Source of the DNA: Gudongella oleilytica
GTDB lineage: Bacteria > Bacillota > Clostridia > Tissierellales > Tissierellaceae
NCBI RefSeq assembly: GCF_004101785.1
Contig: NZ_CP035130.1
Span: forward strand, 124,001-188,000
Direction: 5' to 3'
Length of the DNA stretch: 64,000 nt
The position numbers were made by a program, and so were the translations under genes. Under the pieces are notes generated by a model, which worked only from the letters and a program-made list of their open reading frames with translations, was not told the DNA's origin and did not search any database. Positions 8,670-16,311 of this stretch are shown one piece after another (within the stretch, counting starts at the first letter, position 1; each line of letters starts with the position of its first letter).

Positions 8670-10397
8670 ATGGAAATTGGAAGTTTTTTCAAGGGTTTCG
8701 TAGAAAGTATGAATCAGCCACTAAATAGAGGGATATACTTAGCAATATTTATATCTGGCCTAGTCCCAATAATTTTGCACTTTAAAGTTTTTAATCATTT
8801 AAGAGGAATCTATAGTGGTCGGATTGCTGTTGATATACTTGAAAAGTATGATGGATCTGAAGCAAAGTCTTATGTTGAAAGATATTTTTCTAACTATAAA
8901 ATAGGTATTTTTAACAAGCTATCTAAGAAATTATCAATTATTTGGACGATGGATTTAGTTAAAATGGCTATATCGTTGCTTATAATTCTTGGAGTTATTG
9001 GCACCTTCTATAGTTTAGTCATATCATTTGATGACATAGATAAGGCTTTTAATAACGGTATTAACATTGTTGAGAATTCGGGAGTTGCAAATATTGAAAA
9101 CAGTAGCGTTGGAAGCATTGGTGATATCTTAAAGAAGATGAGTATTGCTTTCTATACAAGTATTGCTGGGATGTTCTTTTCTATAGTATTAAGCATATCA
9201 AGTAAAATATGGAATACAGAACACTTATTAACTAACATAATGTACTCTCTCGAAAAGCAAATTGAAGTTGATAGGAAAGTACTTGAATTACAAGCCCAAG
9301 AAAATGCAGATAATATTGTAAATGAGACATTTGAATGTCTTGTAGATACTAAGAATGGGATCCAATCTATAAGTAAGTCGTTAAATTCTTTTGCGGAATT
9401 CACAAGTGAGCTTAATAATGCAGCAAATAGCATGAGGATGTTAAACCAGGATTTAGATCAAAGTATTGGAAAGTATGATGAATTATTTAAGGGTTTTGGA
9501 TCATTGGTGGGTAGCTTTGAAAAAGGAATCAATGATTTGAACTCAAATTTTGATAACCTGTTCGTATACTTTAACAAAATAGAACAGGAGAAGAAGGACT
9601 ATGTAATAAATATTCAAGAGCAGAATAAACTAAGTACAAGGCAATTAGAAGTTATCGAAAATATAAAAGAAGAAGTTTCAGTGTCGTTAAACAATGCATT
9701 ACTTAAAAATGACTGGCTGATAAATAGGAATGAGGAACTAATAAGTAAAATCATAGAAGTTCAAAATGATAAGTTTGACGAGTTGAATAGAATTCACGAC
9801 CGAATATTCGAGGGAAGTGCTCAACTTCAAGATAAATTTATAAGTGATAGCAACAATCTTCAAGAAAAGATGTTTAATAATAGTCTAGAAATTCAAGAAA
9901 GAATTTCATCAGAGATAAATACACTTAATGAGAAACTAGCAGCCAATAATAATGATCTCTTAAGCAAAATATACTCACTAAACCACGACATAAGTAGCAG
10001 AGGTATGGAGCTTGAAAACATCAGTAAATTGTTAATTGAAGAAATAAATCAAGGTTTCATAAGTAATCTAGATGAATTTGAAAAGAAGATTGATATATTT
10101 AACAGCAAATTGGAAACTATTGTAAAGCAGATAGATATCAGCCTTGATTCAAATATTGATAAGACTATAAGAAGTTTTGCGAGTTACGTTGATGTAAGTG
10201 AAAAATTGTTGAATAATAAATTATCTGCAATAAATCAACTGGTCTCAATATATGAGAAGAGTGGTGACAAGAAAATTGAAGAGCTGTTTATTTCTATATC
10301 AAATTTCAGTAATGAACTTAAACAAGTAGGAAGATTACTAAAGGAAAGCACACATCAAAATAGAAGCCTCGGGAACCTCTCCGATGTTCCGCGATAA
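8670..10397 (+). CDS. ZorA-like MotA/TolQ-type membrane stator with a long coiled-coil tail
   Basis: The start is the ATG at 8670, 7 bases after AAGGAGGA. Three transmembrane segments are visible: about 21-40 (YLAIFISGLVPIILHF), 97-118 (ISLLIILGVIGTFYSLVI) and 158-180 (IAFYTSIAGMFFSIVLSIS). The second and third carry the MotA/TolQ/ExbB pattern LG-x-x-GTF and A-x-x-TSIAGM. After residue 185 comes about 390 residues of continuous heptad-like, Asn/Glu/Lys-rich helix (QEQNKLSTRQLEVIENIKEE and similar). A short stator core with a long cytoplasmic tail is the known build of ZorA in Zorya anti-phage systems. It would form a proton-driven complex with the ZorB-like protein next to it. ZorC, ZorD and ZorE are not seen; DrmAB-like and NERD proteins occupy the operon instead. 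Confidence 0.78.
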   Translation: MEIGSFFKGFVESMNQPLNRGIYLAIFISGLVPIILHFKVFNHLRGIYSGRIAVDILEKYDGSEAKSYVERYFSNYKIGIFNKLSKKLSIIWTMDLVKMAISLLIILGVIGTFYSLVISFDDIDKAFNNGINIVENSGVANIENSSVGSIGDILKKMSIAFYTSIAGMFFSIVLSISSKIWNTEHLLTNIMYSLEKQIEVDRKVLELQAQENADNIVNETFECLVDTKNGIQSISKSLNSFAEFTSELNNAANSMRMLNQDLDQSIGKYDELFKGFGSLVGSFEKGINDLNSNFDNLFVYFNKIEQEKKDYVINIQEQNKLSTRQLEVIENIKEEVSVSLNNALLKNDWLINRNEELISKIIEVQNDKFDELNRIHDRIFEGSAQLQDKFISDSNNLQEKMFNNSLEIQERISSEINTLNEKLAANNNDLLSKIYSLNHDISSRGMELENISKLLIEEINQGFISNLDEFEKKIDIFNSKLETIVKQIDISLDSNIDKTIRSFASYVDVSEKLLNNKLSAINQLVSIYEKSGDKKIEELFISISNFSNELKQVGRLLKESTHQNRSLGNLSDVPR

Positions 10398-10412
10398 TAG
10401 AGAGGTGAAGAC

Positions 10413-11156
10413 ATGCTGAATAGATATAGCAACGTTCTTAGGAAACAATCTGAAGAAAGTAATTTTTGGCCAACTTTTACGGATCTACTTAGTAGTATTT
10501 TATTATTCATTGTAGTATTCATGCTAATCATTAATGCCATTAAAACAATAGAACTTGAGAGAAAAACAGAGGAAGTAAATAGTCAGGCTGCAAAAATTGA
10601 AGAGATTGAACAGCAATTGGAATATGTCAGAGGTATCGGAGAATCTATTGGGAACAAGTTGGTTGCTGAATTCGAGAATAGTGGATTAAGCCTTGTTGTT
10701 GATGCTGAGACGGGGAGCATTAAATTTAGTGGAGACATATTTTTTGATACTGACAGAACTGATCTTAAACCAGAGTTTAAAAGACAATTAAATGAATTCG
10801 TTCCTCAGTATCTTGGAATATTGCTCAGTGAAGAGTACAAAAACTATATTGCAGAGATTATTGTGGAAGGTCATACTGACAATATTGATTCATATATGTA
10901 CAATTTAAATTTGTCACAAGGAAGAGCGTATAGTGTAGTTAGATATATTTTAAGTGATGAGTTTACTGGGTTTGACAATAAAGATGAACTATTACCGATA
11001 ATAACTGCGAATGGAAGGTCATGGAGTGAGTTGATTTATAATAATGATGGCTCTGTAAATCAAGTTGCATCAAGAAGGGTTGAGTTCAAGTTTAGACTAA
11101 AGGACTACGAGAAGCTTTCAGAAATCCTAAAAGAAAATAATCTTAACCTTAATTAG
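10413..11156 (+). CDS. ZorB-like MotB/OmpA-type peptidoglycan-anchored stator partner
   Basis: A 247-residue protein with one N-terminal transmembrane helix (about 24-43, DLLSSILLFIVVFMLII) that starts with Asp24, at the place of the ion-carrying Asp of MotB and ZorB. A short coiled coil (46-75) follows. The C-terminal OmpA/MotB peptidoglycan-binding domain is marked by FFDTDRTDLKPE, then EGHTDN (about 152-158), NLNLSQGRAYSVV, and a terminal ASRRVEFKF. The gene starts 15 bases after the ZorA-like stop with a GAGGTGAAG ribosome binding site. Together the pair would make an ion-driven motor fixed to the cell wall that drives the cytoplasmic tail. The family call is firm; the link to Zorya rests on the partner's long tail and the defence context. 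Confidence 0.8.
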   Translation: MLNRYSNVLRKQSEESNFWPTFTDLLSSILLFIVVFMLIINAIKTIELERKTEEVNSQAAKIEEIEQQLEYVRGIGESIGNKLVAEFENSGLSLVVDAETGSIKFSGDIFFDTDRTDLKPEFKRQLNEFVPQYLGILLSEEYKNYIAEIIVEGHTDNIDSYMYNLNLSQGRAYSVVRYILSDEFTGFDNKDELLPIITANGRSWSELIYNNDGSVNQVASRRVEFKFRLKDYEKLSEILKENNLNLN

Positions 11157-11175
11157 TATTATAAGGAGGACTGGC

Positions 11176-12186
11176 ATGAAATTCTGGGATTTGTTTTACC
11201 CTAAACGAAGAACAACATACATTCCAGTTGTTGAAAAGGATAAGATTCTTGACATATCAACTCGAGGAATTGAAGAATATATAACTACAGAAAAATTGGG
11301 TAGAGAAATTGTAGATACAACTGTCAATAATGCTAATCATTTTCCAGTTATTTCTGAAGATAATTATGATAATTGCAGCTCGATTCATAAAAACTATAAC
11401 GAAAAAAATGAGATTGAGAAATTGGTATTGATGTTAAATAGCGTTTTATTAGAGAAAGTCAATAGAACAGACTCCATAAACCTCGACAACAATCCAACAT
11501 TACCTGATTCACCAAAAAGAGAAGAAACTTTAGTTGATGATGTAAAATTGGATATTATGGATAAAATTTCTAATTTTACTAACGGGAGTAAGGTAGAGAT
11601 AGGTAAGGGAAGGGATGAAATCCAATTAACTGAGGAACTGCTAAAGGAAGAAATTGACTTACTACCAAATGATACGAAAAATGATAAAGCTAGAGTAATC
11701 GCGAAGCCCCTCAGTAGAGAACAAAAAAAAGAAGATATTAAAAATGATGCATCAGATAATCTAGTTGTTAAGAGCCCTGAAATACTTAAATTAATACATC
11801 AAATACATAAACTACCAATAGCTAATAATAAATATCCAGAACTACTGCCGGGATCCCACTTGAAATGTCAATATAGAGGGTTGCTGAAAATAGAAAGAGT
11901 TATAAAGGGATACTTTATTGTATCAAGTAACAAAGGTGAATACTATATTGAGGATCCTACTTTGATAGGTGGGAATATAAAAATAATTGGATCAGGTGAT
12001 GGTTTTGACAACAACATTTTAATAGATAGGAAAGAAAATTATTGTTTAAAGTGCAGATATAATGATATAGAGGGATGTTTAAGTGCTGTCGGGTACTGTG
12101 AGTCTTATCTGCCTATAAGTGATCACCCTTCTGAGGATTATTGGCCTGAGTATGGTTCGGCTACAGCGATAAGATATAAGAAGTAA
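11176..12186 (+). CDS. Unknown protein with a C-terminal Cys cluster
   Basis: I do not recognise this 336-residue protein. It follows the ZorB-like gene by 19 bases with a TAAGGAGG ribosome binding site, so it belongs to the same transcript. Residues 1-200 are charged, probably helical or disordered (LTEELLKEEIDLLPNDTKND). Residues about 220-270 look like a small beta domain (GSHLKCQYRGLLKIERV, then GYFIVSSNKGEYYIEDP). A cysteine-rich segment ends the protein (NYCLKCRYNDIEGCL, then GYCESYLP, about 289-310), likely binding zinc or a cluster. No signal peptide or membrane helix is visible. Its place directly after the motor pair matches that of the partner genes in Zorya operons, but no sequence link to ZorC, ZorE, ZorF or ZorG is apparent by eye. 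Confidence 0.6.
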   Translation: MKFWDLFYPKRRTTYIPVVEKDKILDISTRGIEEYITTEKLGREIVDTTVNNANHFPVISEDNYDNCSSIHKNYNEKNEIEKLVLMLNSVLLEKVNRTDSINLDNNPTLPDSPKREETLVDDVKLDIMDKISNFTNGSKVEIGKGRDEIQLTEELLKEEIDLLPNDTKNDKARVIAKPLSREQKKEDIKNDASDNLVVKSPEILKLIHQIHKLPIANNKYPELLPGSHLKCQYRGLLKIERVIKGYFIVSSNKGEYYIEDPTLIGGNIKIIGSGDGFDNNILIDRKENYCLKCRYNDIEGCLSAVGYCESYLPISDHPSEDYWPEYGSATAIRYKK

Positions 12187-12415
12187 AGATATTATTTATT
12201 TACAAGTATCCATGTTACATAGGATGCTACACTTTCAGTTTAAATCAATGAAATACTTTCTTCGTTTACAAGACATGGTTTAATTTAGAGGTGAATAGCT
12301 GATAAGAGAATATACTGATTTGATTTTTATAGAAAAATTCATATATCAAACTTGCATATAAAAACATTTGCTCGATGCGTCTCAGGTAAGTGATGTATAA
12401 ACTGGAGGTGGTAAT
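12187..12415 (+). promoter_or_regulatory. Intergenic gap with a weak promoter candidate
   Basis: This 229-base AT-rich gap is the longest between genes in the first 13.8 kb. A TTGATT box at 12320-12325 and TATATC at 12342-12347, 16 bases apart, form a weak sigma-A-like promoter. It could give the PASTA and DUF4230 genes a transcript separate from the motor and helicase genes. No terminator hairpin is evident, so read-through is equally possible. Confidence 0.25.
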
Positions 12416-13222
12416 ATGGTTAAACTACCGTTAGAAATCGTAAAGAAGGGATTAACTAAAGCTGGGAAAATATCAAAAGTAAATGTTGACAAAGAAGTGT
12501 TGGATTTTGGAGTTGAAGTTGGGAGATTTGTTCTAGAAAAACAGAAAAGTTTAATTAAGGTTCCAGACTTGAAAGATGTGTATCTTGATGAAGCGATACA
12601 TGTATTGAAAGACGAGTTAGGGTTAATTCCAATGCCAATTGAATCTAAACCAAACCTGGCGTATGTTGAGAGTACTCAAAACGCGGTTGTATATTCTGTA
12701 CCCAGGTTTGGGTCAAAGGTTAGTCCTGGTGAAGCCATTAAGATCTACTACTTGACTCAAGAGATAATTAATGACAGTAAGAAGTTGCTTGACAAAGAGG
12801 TAAAGCAAAGCAGGTTACCTAGGGTTATTGGTTTAAATGTTTATGAAGCGCGAGAAGATTTGGAGAATCTTGGTTTAAGAGTTACTGTTAAACTAGAACA
12901 TCCAAATTCTAAATTTGTGGATTTAGAAGACGATCAAGTTACCAGAGTAACATATCCTAATCAAAAGAGAATCGGTTCCAAAGTTAAAACAGGAGAACGA
13001 ATCTGGGTTTATTATGTTAATGAACAAGTAATTACTGAAAGTAGAGCTATTAAAGGTAACAAAGGAAGAGTTAAGCATAAAAAGACAGATCCTGAATTAG
13101 CTGCTCCTGAAGACATACCGAGCAGAGTCCCTACTGAAGATAATAAGGAACCGAAAAAGATAATAACAAAATTTCGCAAGCAATTTTCGATCAAAAAGGC
13201 TAGAGGTAAGAAGAATATATGA
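12416..13222 (+). CDS. Soluble two-PASTA-domain protein
   Basis: A 268-residue protein with a GGAGGTGG ribosome binding site. Two PASTA-type repeats are visible: about 49-115 (VPDLKDVYLDEAIHVL, ending in GSKVSPGEAIKIYY) and about 133-200 (LPRVIGLNVYEAREDLENLG, ending in GSKVKTGERIWVYYV). The final 60 residues are very basic (KKIITKFRKQFSIKKARGKK). PASTA domains normally sit outside the cell on PrkC-type kinases and penicillin-binding proteins and bind peptidoglycan fragments. Here there is no signal peptide, transmembrane helix, kinase or transpeptidase domain, so the protein looks cytoplasmic, and the basic tail could bind nucleic acid. Its position after a peptidoglycan-anchored motor suggests a sensing or adaptor role. 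That is inference. Confidence 0.7.
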   Translation: MVKLPLEIVKKGLTKAGKISKVNVDKEVLDFGVEVGRFVLEKQKSLIKVPDLKDVYLDEAIHVLKDELGLIPMPIESKPNLAYVESTQNAVVYSVPRFGSKVSPGEAIKIYYLTQEIINDSKKLLDKEVKQSRLPRVIGLNVYEAREDLENLGLRVTVKLEHPNSKFVDLEDDQVTRVTYPNQKRIGSKVKTGERIWVYYVNEQVITESRAIKGNKGRVKHKKTDPELAAPEDIPSRVPTEDNKEPKKIITKFRKQFSIKKARGKKNI

Positions 13223-13235
13223 GGAGAACAATACT

Positions 13236-13844
13236 ATGAAAAAACTAGTAGGGAAAATGATTTTGCTTTTATTAATACTTATCGCTGTAGTTGTTGGAAC
13301 TCTGATTATAAGTAATAATACTCTGTTTCAGAACAAAACTAGCATTACCTCAGAAACAGCATTAATACAGGATAAATTAGTAGAATTGTCTGAATGGACA
13401 ACACTTAAATATGAGTATAGTAACGTTATTGTCAGTCGCACAGAAAAGAGTCTATCTTTATTAGGTATTACTGACATTAACTATGCAGAAGCAATAAAAC
13501 TAATCCAGTATTCCGGATACCTAAAAGCAGGAACCGATCTATCTAAAATTCAAATGTCATATGATGAAGATTCTGAGGAATTGTCAGTTAAAATTCCAAA
13601 GTCTAAAATCCTGGATAATGTTGTAGATACCAACACTACGAAGGTTGAAGATATTAAGGGGAATATATTCTCTGACTATCCTAGTCAAATAATTTTTGAT
13701 GAAATCAATGCTGAGAAAGAAAAACTAGAAAAAGAAAAAATCAGTCAAGGTTTTTTGGAAGAAGCTGATAATAGAGTGAAGCAGTTGTTAACTTCTTTCT
13801 TTGTAGCCAATGGTTATGAAAATGTTGTTATTGAATTCTATTAA
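13236..13844 (+). CDS. DUF4230 family membrane-anchored protein
   Basis: This 202-residue protein starts 13 bases after the PASTA gene. It has an N-terminal transmembrane helix (about 6-27, KMILLLLILIAVVVGTLII) with positive residues before it, so the rest should face outward. The remainder, including LSEWTTLKYEYSNVI, YLKAGTDLSK and DNVVDTNTTKVED, followed by a helix and ending in VIEFY, fits DUF4230, a family of unknown function found as single-pass proteins in Bacillota. It is probably co-transcribed with the PASTA gene. A shared role at the cell envelope with the ZorAB-like complex is plausible but unproven. Confidence 0.65.
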   Translation: MKKLVGKMILLLLILIAVVVGTLIISNNTLFQNKTSITSETALIQDKLVELSEWTTLKYEYSNVIVSRTEKSLSLLGITDINYAEAIKLIQYSGYLKAGTDLSKIQMSYDEDSEELSVKIPKSKILDNVVDTNTTKVEDIKGNIFSDYPSQIIFDEINAEKEKLEKEKISQGFLEEADNRVKQLLTSFFVANGYENVVIEFY

Positions 13845-13883
13845 CTGGCTAAAAAACTACATATTAGATATTCTAGTTCTAAA

Positions 13884-13936
13884 GAGCCGCAGTTCCGGTG
13901 TGGTGTGAGCCGCCTGTCCGGTGCCATTGAGCCAGT
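13884..13936. repeat. Short G+C-rich tandem repeat inside a larger inverted repeat; possible structured RNA
   Basis: In the 180-base gap after the DUF4230 gene, a G+C-rich patch stands out from the AT-rich island. It holds two imperfect 22-23 base units beginning GAGCCGC at 13884 and 13907, each with TCCGGTG ten bases in, and a third GAGCC start at 13929. The patch is closed by an inverted repeat, AACTGGCT near 13843 with AGCCAGTT at 13929-13936. This may be a structured RNA, a leader for the small gene at 14025, or a remnant of a mobile RNA. I could not match it to a known family. Confidence 0.35.
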
Positions 13937-14024
13937 TGATAATTTGATTTGATTACAATCTTTTGATCTCAGCCTATAGAGAAATTCTAGAGAAGTTAAA
14001 GACAAGCTTTGCAAAGGAGGCAAT

Positions 14025-14231
14025 ATGAAAATAGGGATTAGAAAACCAAGCCTGAGTAAAAGGATCAATGCAAGGACCAGCATTAAGAGACAAGTTGTGC
14101 ATAGAGCCGGACTTAAAATGCCCAGAGGATATGGTTGGGTACGTAATCCAAGAAAGTTTGTGTACAATAAGGTATATAACAAAACCTCATTTGATATATT
14201 CAAAATCCTGAAGAAGATTTTCAAGTGGTGA
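14025..14231 (+). CDS. Small very basic protein
   Basis: The 68-residue protein has a clear AAAGGAGG ribosome binding site and is unusually rich in Arg and Lys (GIRKPSLSKRINARTSIKRQ at the start, FKILKKIFKW at the end), with a central GYGWVRNPRKFVYNKVYNKT segment. From memory, short proteins of this build (basic head, G-W-x-x-x-P-K-K-x-x-Y-N-K-V-Y-N-K-T tail) recur next to phage or defence genes in Bacillota; I cannot check that here. It may bind nucleic acid or act at the membrane. Its last 28 codons are duplicated almost exactly at 18423-18506, downstream of the DarT1 module. An opposite-strand frame over it is only a shadow. Confidence 0.6.
   Translation: MKIGIRKPSLSKRINARTSIKRQVVHRAGLKMPRGYGWVRNPRKFVYNKVYNKTSFDIFKILKKIFKW
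14143..14226. repeat. 84-bp direct repeat, left copy
   Basis: This stretch matches 18423-18506 at 81 of 84 bases in the same orientation. It encodes the C-terminal part of the small basic protein at 14025. The two copies bracket the DarT1, NADAR, Smr and acidic-protein genes, about 4.2 kb. The arrangement suggests cassette capture by recombination within a repeated gene tail, or a tandem duplication whose second copy was later reduced. Confidence 0.85.
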
Positions 14232-14448
14232 GTTAATAAACTAGAGGCAAAAGAAGTCTTAGAGCTATTATTGATCTAGTGCGAATTAACATTGCTGAAG
14301 CACTATTAGATGTAAATTATATATAAAAGTTCTTGAATAATAACCTTACTCGTTACCATATAAGATAAGGTGACTTAGTATTTTCATTACGCTCTATGAG
14401 ATGCACAAGTATAAATATGAAATATACTAGTGATAAGGAGAGATTTTA

Positions 14449-15435
14449 GTGAACTTAATTAATCAGAACGTGAAACATAATAAGTATGGTATAGGAAAGA
14501 TTATTGAACAGTGCACCACTCGAATAACGATTGAATTTCCTTCTAGGACAGCCAAATTCGATTACCCAAGTGCCTTTGAAAAGTCCCTAATAATCGAAGA
14601 CGAAAAGCTACATGTATCACTTATTAAGGAGATAAAAAATCATGAAACAGTTACTGAGGATAAAATAGTATCAGAAAGAATAAATAAATTGGATTTAACT
14701 AAAACTGTTAGATCTAATGTCAATAAAGATGAGCCCTACTTTAGAAATATTAATATTCAAAAAGTAAGAAAGGATAATGAGAGTAGAATCAAGCATCAAA
14801 TTGATCAGAGAGGGGTTAAGTATTTAATACATTTTACAAGAATCGAAAATCTACATAGTATTTTACAAAAAGGATTGGTTCCAATAAGCGATTTGAATAG
14901 ATTGAAGATTGAATTTGTGCATAATGATGATATGAGATTAGATGGGCAATTAGACTGTACTAGTTGTTCGGTAGATTTTCCAAATGATAGACTTTTTTAT
15001 GTTTTTAGAGAACAAAAATTTCGAGGTACTAAGTGGGTGGTGCTTAAGATTAACAAAGATATTTTATTTTCACCCACAAACATTGCATTCTTTTGTTACA
15101 CAAATGCTGCACATGTGCTCCCTAAAACAGCTAATAAAGCTGAACTATGCACTTCACTTGCTTTTGAGAAAATGTACAGTGATGAAATAATAACTAAAGA
15201 TAATAAAATAATTAATAGATCATTGCAAAGATTAAATTCATCAATGACAACAGATCCTCAGGCTGAGATTTTAATTAGTGGTACTATTGAAACAAAATAT
15301 ATTGCAACGATAAATTTCTATAAAGAGGGAGACATTGAATACTATAGGTCAATCTATGGTTCTGATCTGCTAGATATGAACGATTACGTAGTCGAACCAG
15401 ATTTGTTTAGAAATAGAAATGATCTCTTATATTAG
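14449..15435 (+). CDS. DarT1-like DNA ADP-ribosyltransferase toxin (DUF4433)
   Basis: The GTG start at 14449 lies 8 bases after AAGGAG; 328 residues. The C-terminal 215 residues carry the DarT fold: HFTRIENLHSILQKGL (NAD-binding His, about 128), then RLDGQLDCTSCSVDFPND, WVVLKINKDILF, FCYTNAA, and DPQAEILISG with the likely catalytic Glu273 of the ARTT loop. The first 60 residues (VKHNKYGIGKIIEQ, then ITIEFPSRTAKFDYP) resemble the small SH3-like barrel at the C-terminus of PcrA-type helicases. DarT enzymes attach ADP-ribose to DNA bases. The partner gene just downstream is a NADAR protein, which points to the guanine-modifying DarT1 class rather than thymine-modifying DarT2 with a macrodomain DarG. 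It probably acts as an abortive-infection toxin. Confidence 0.8.
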   Translation: MNLINQNVKHNKYGIGKIIEQCTTRITIEFPSRTAKFDYPSAFEKSLIIEDEKLHVSLIKEIKNHETVTEDKIVSERINKLDLTKTVRSNVNKDEPYFRNINIQKVRKDNESRIKHQIDQRGVKYLIHFTRIENLHSILQKGLVPISDLNRLKIEFVHNDDMRLDGQLDCTSCSVDFPNDRLFYVFREQKFRGTKWVVLKINKDILFSPTNIAFFCYTNAAHVLPKTANKAELCTSLAFEKMYSDEIITKDNKIINRSLQRLNSSMTTDPQAEILISGTIETKYIATINFYKEGDIEYYRSIYGSDLLDMNDYVVEPDLFRNRNDLLY

Positions 15436-15450
15436 GTACTGGAGGATAAT

Positions 15451-16134
15451 ATGGCAAAGAGAATATGTTTTATATCAAATATAAATGGATACCCATTATA
15501 TAAAGAAGCTGAGATTGAATTTAAATACTTCAATGGTTACTCATTACAGCAAAAACAAAAATCAATAAGTTCAATGCATTTAAGTATTAACAATAGTTAT
15601 CCAAATCTAAAGGTACTCGAGGTTTCAACTAAATCAAACATCCCGCTAGGTGTAGAGTTAAGTGCTTTTAATCTAAAATTTTATGATGAGCTAAATAGTA
15701 AGGAATTTCCTCTGGAAAACATATTCCAATCATCAAAAATATTTGAAATGGGAGGACCTTACAGAGATCTTCTTTATGTTCAACCTAAGGAAGCAAAAAG
15801 AGATGAGAGGTTAAAAACATCGGGTAGATTAATTGGTTTTAATTTCAACAATATCATTTGGGAGAGTGAACCAAAATCAATGTTTTATGATTGGCTTTAT
15901 ATAAAGGCTTTAACTAGGAATGAAAGGCTATCAAAAGACATTATTAAATATGAAGCATTTACAGACATTGAATTTAATCATGAAAAGTCATATAATTGCC
16001 AGGCTCGTTCTGCTGCAATATTTGTCAGTTTATTCAAGCTTGGGAAATTAAAGGAGACTCTAAATGATAATGGGGCTTTTAAAAAGATTTACTCAGTATC
16101 AACAAATGAAAACTCTCAGATAACTTTTATTTAG
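15451..16134 (+). CDS. NADAR-family antitoxin of the DarT1 pair
   Basis: The 227-residue protein starts 15 bases after the toxin stop (ACTGGAGG site). It matches the build of DarT1-associated NADAR proteins: an opening RICFISNINGYPLYKEAEIE, then FNGYSLQQKQKSI, a central YVQPKEAKRDERL, then LIGFNFNNIIWESEPKSMFY running straight into DWLYIKAL (about 133-153), and a closing QARSAAIFVSLFKLGKL. NADAR proteins hydrolyse ADP-ribose from guanine, undoing the toxin's modification. Pairing and tight coupling support a toxin-antitoxin unit. The exact active-site residues cannot be confirmed by eye. Confidence 0.75.
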   Translation: MAKRICFISNINGYPLYKEAEIEFKYFNGYSLQQKQKSISSMHLSINNSYPNLKVLEVSTKSNIPLGVELSAFNLKFYDELNSKEFPLENIFQSSKIFEMGGPYRDLLYVQPKEAKRDERLKTSGRLIGFNFNNIIWESEPKSMFYDWLYIKALTRNERLSKDIIKYEAFTDIEFNHEKSYNCQARSAAIFVSLFKLGKLKETLNDNGAFKKIYSVSTNENSQITFI

Positions 16135-16311
16135 GCGTTAGCTAGTATAACTTACTAGAGACATAACCTAGACTAGGTCAGCAGACTACTTCAATAGTGA
16201 TAAAGAAATTCAATGTTCGCTGGCAAACTAATTCATTGATATTCATAATTCATCAATTCGGTTCTAAATAGCGATTGACTTATTTATCGTTTTATGCTAA
16301 GTTTCAATTAG

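Noticed and set aside
8670-11156. Flagellar or TolQR/ExbBD proteins for the motor pair
   Set aside because: The long coiled-coil tail of the first protein, the single OmpA-type partner and the defence context fit ZorAB better; there are no flagellar or Tol genes nearby.
13843-13936. Group II intron fragment
   Set aside because: Parts are reminiscent of intron domain sequences, but there is no reverse transcriptase frame and the known catalytic domain V sequence was not found.
13841-14224. 127-residue reading frame on the minus strand
   Set aside because: It lies opposite the small basic gene and the repeat-rich gap, has no ribosome binding site and an implausible composition; it is a shadow.
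14449-16134. DarT2-DarG toxin-antitoxin pair
   Set aside because: The adjacent partner is NADAR-like, not a macrodomain protein. The macrodomain gene at 53418 is about 38 kb away, on the other strand and in another operon.
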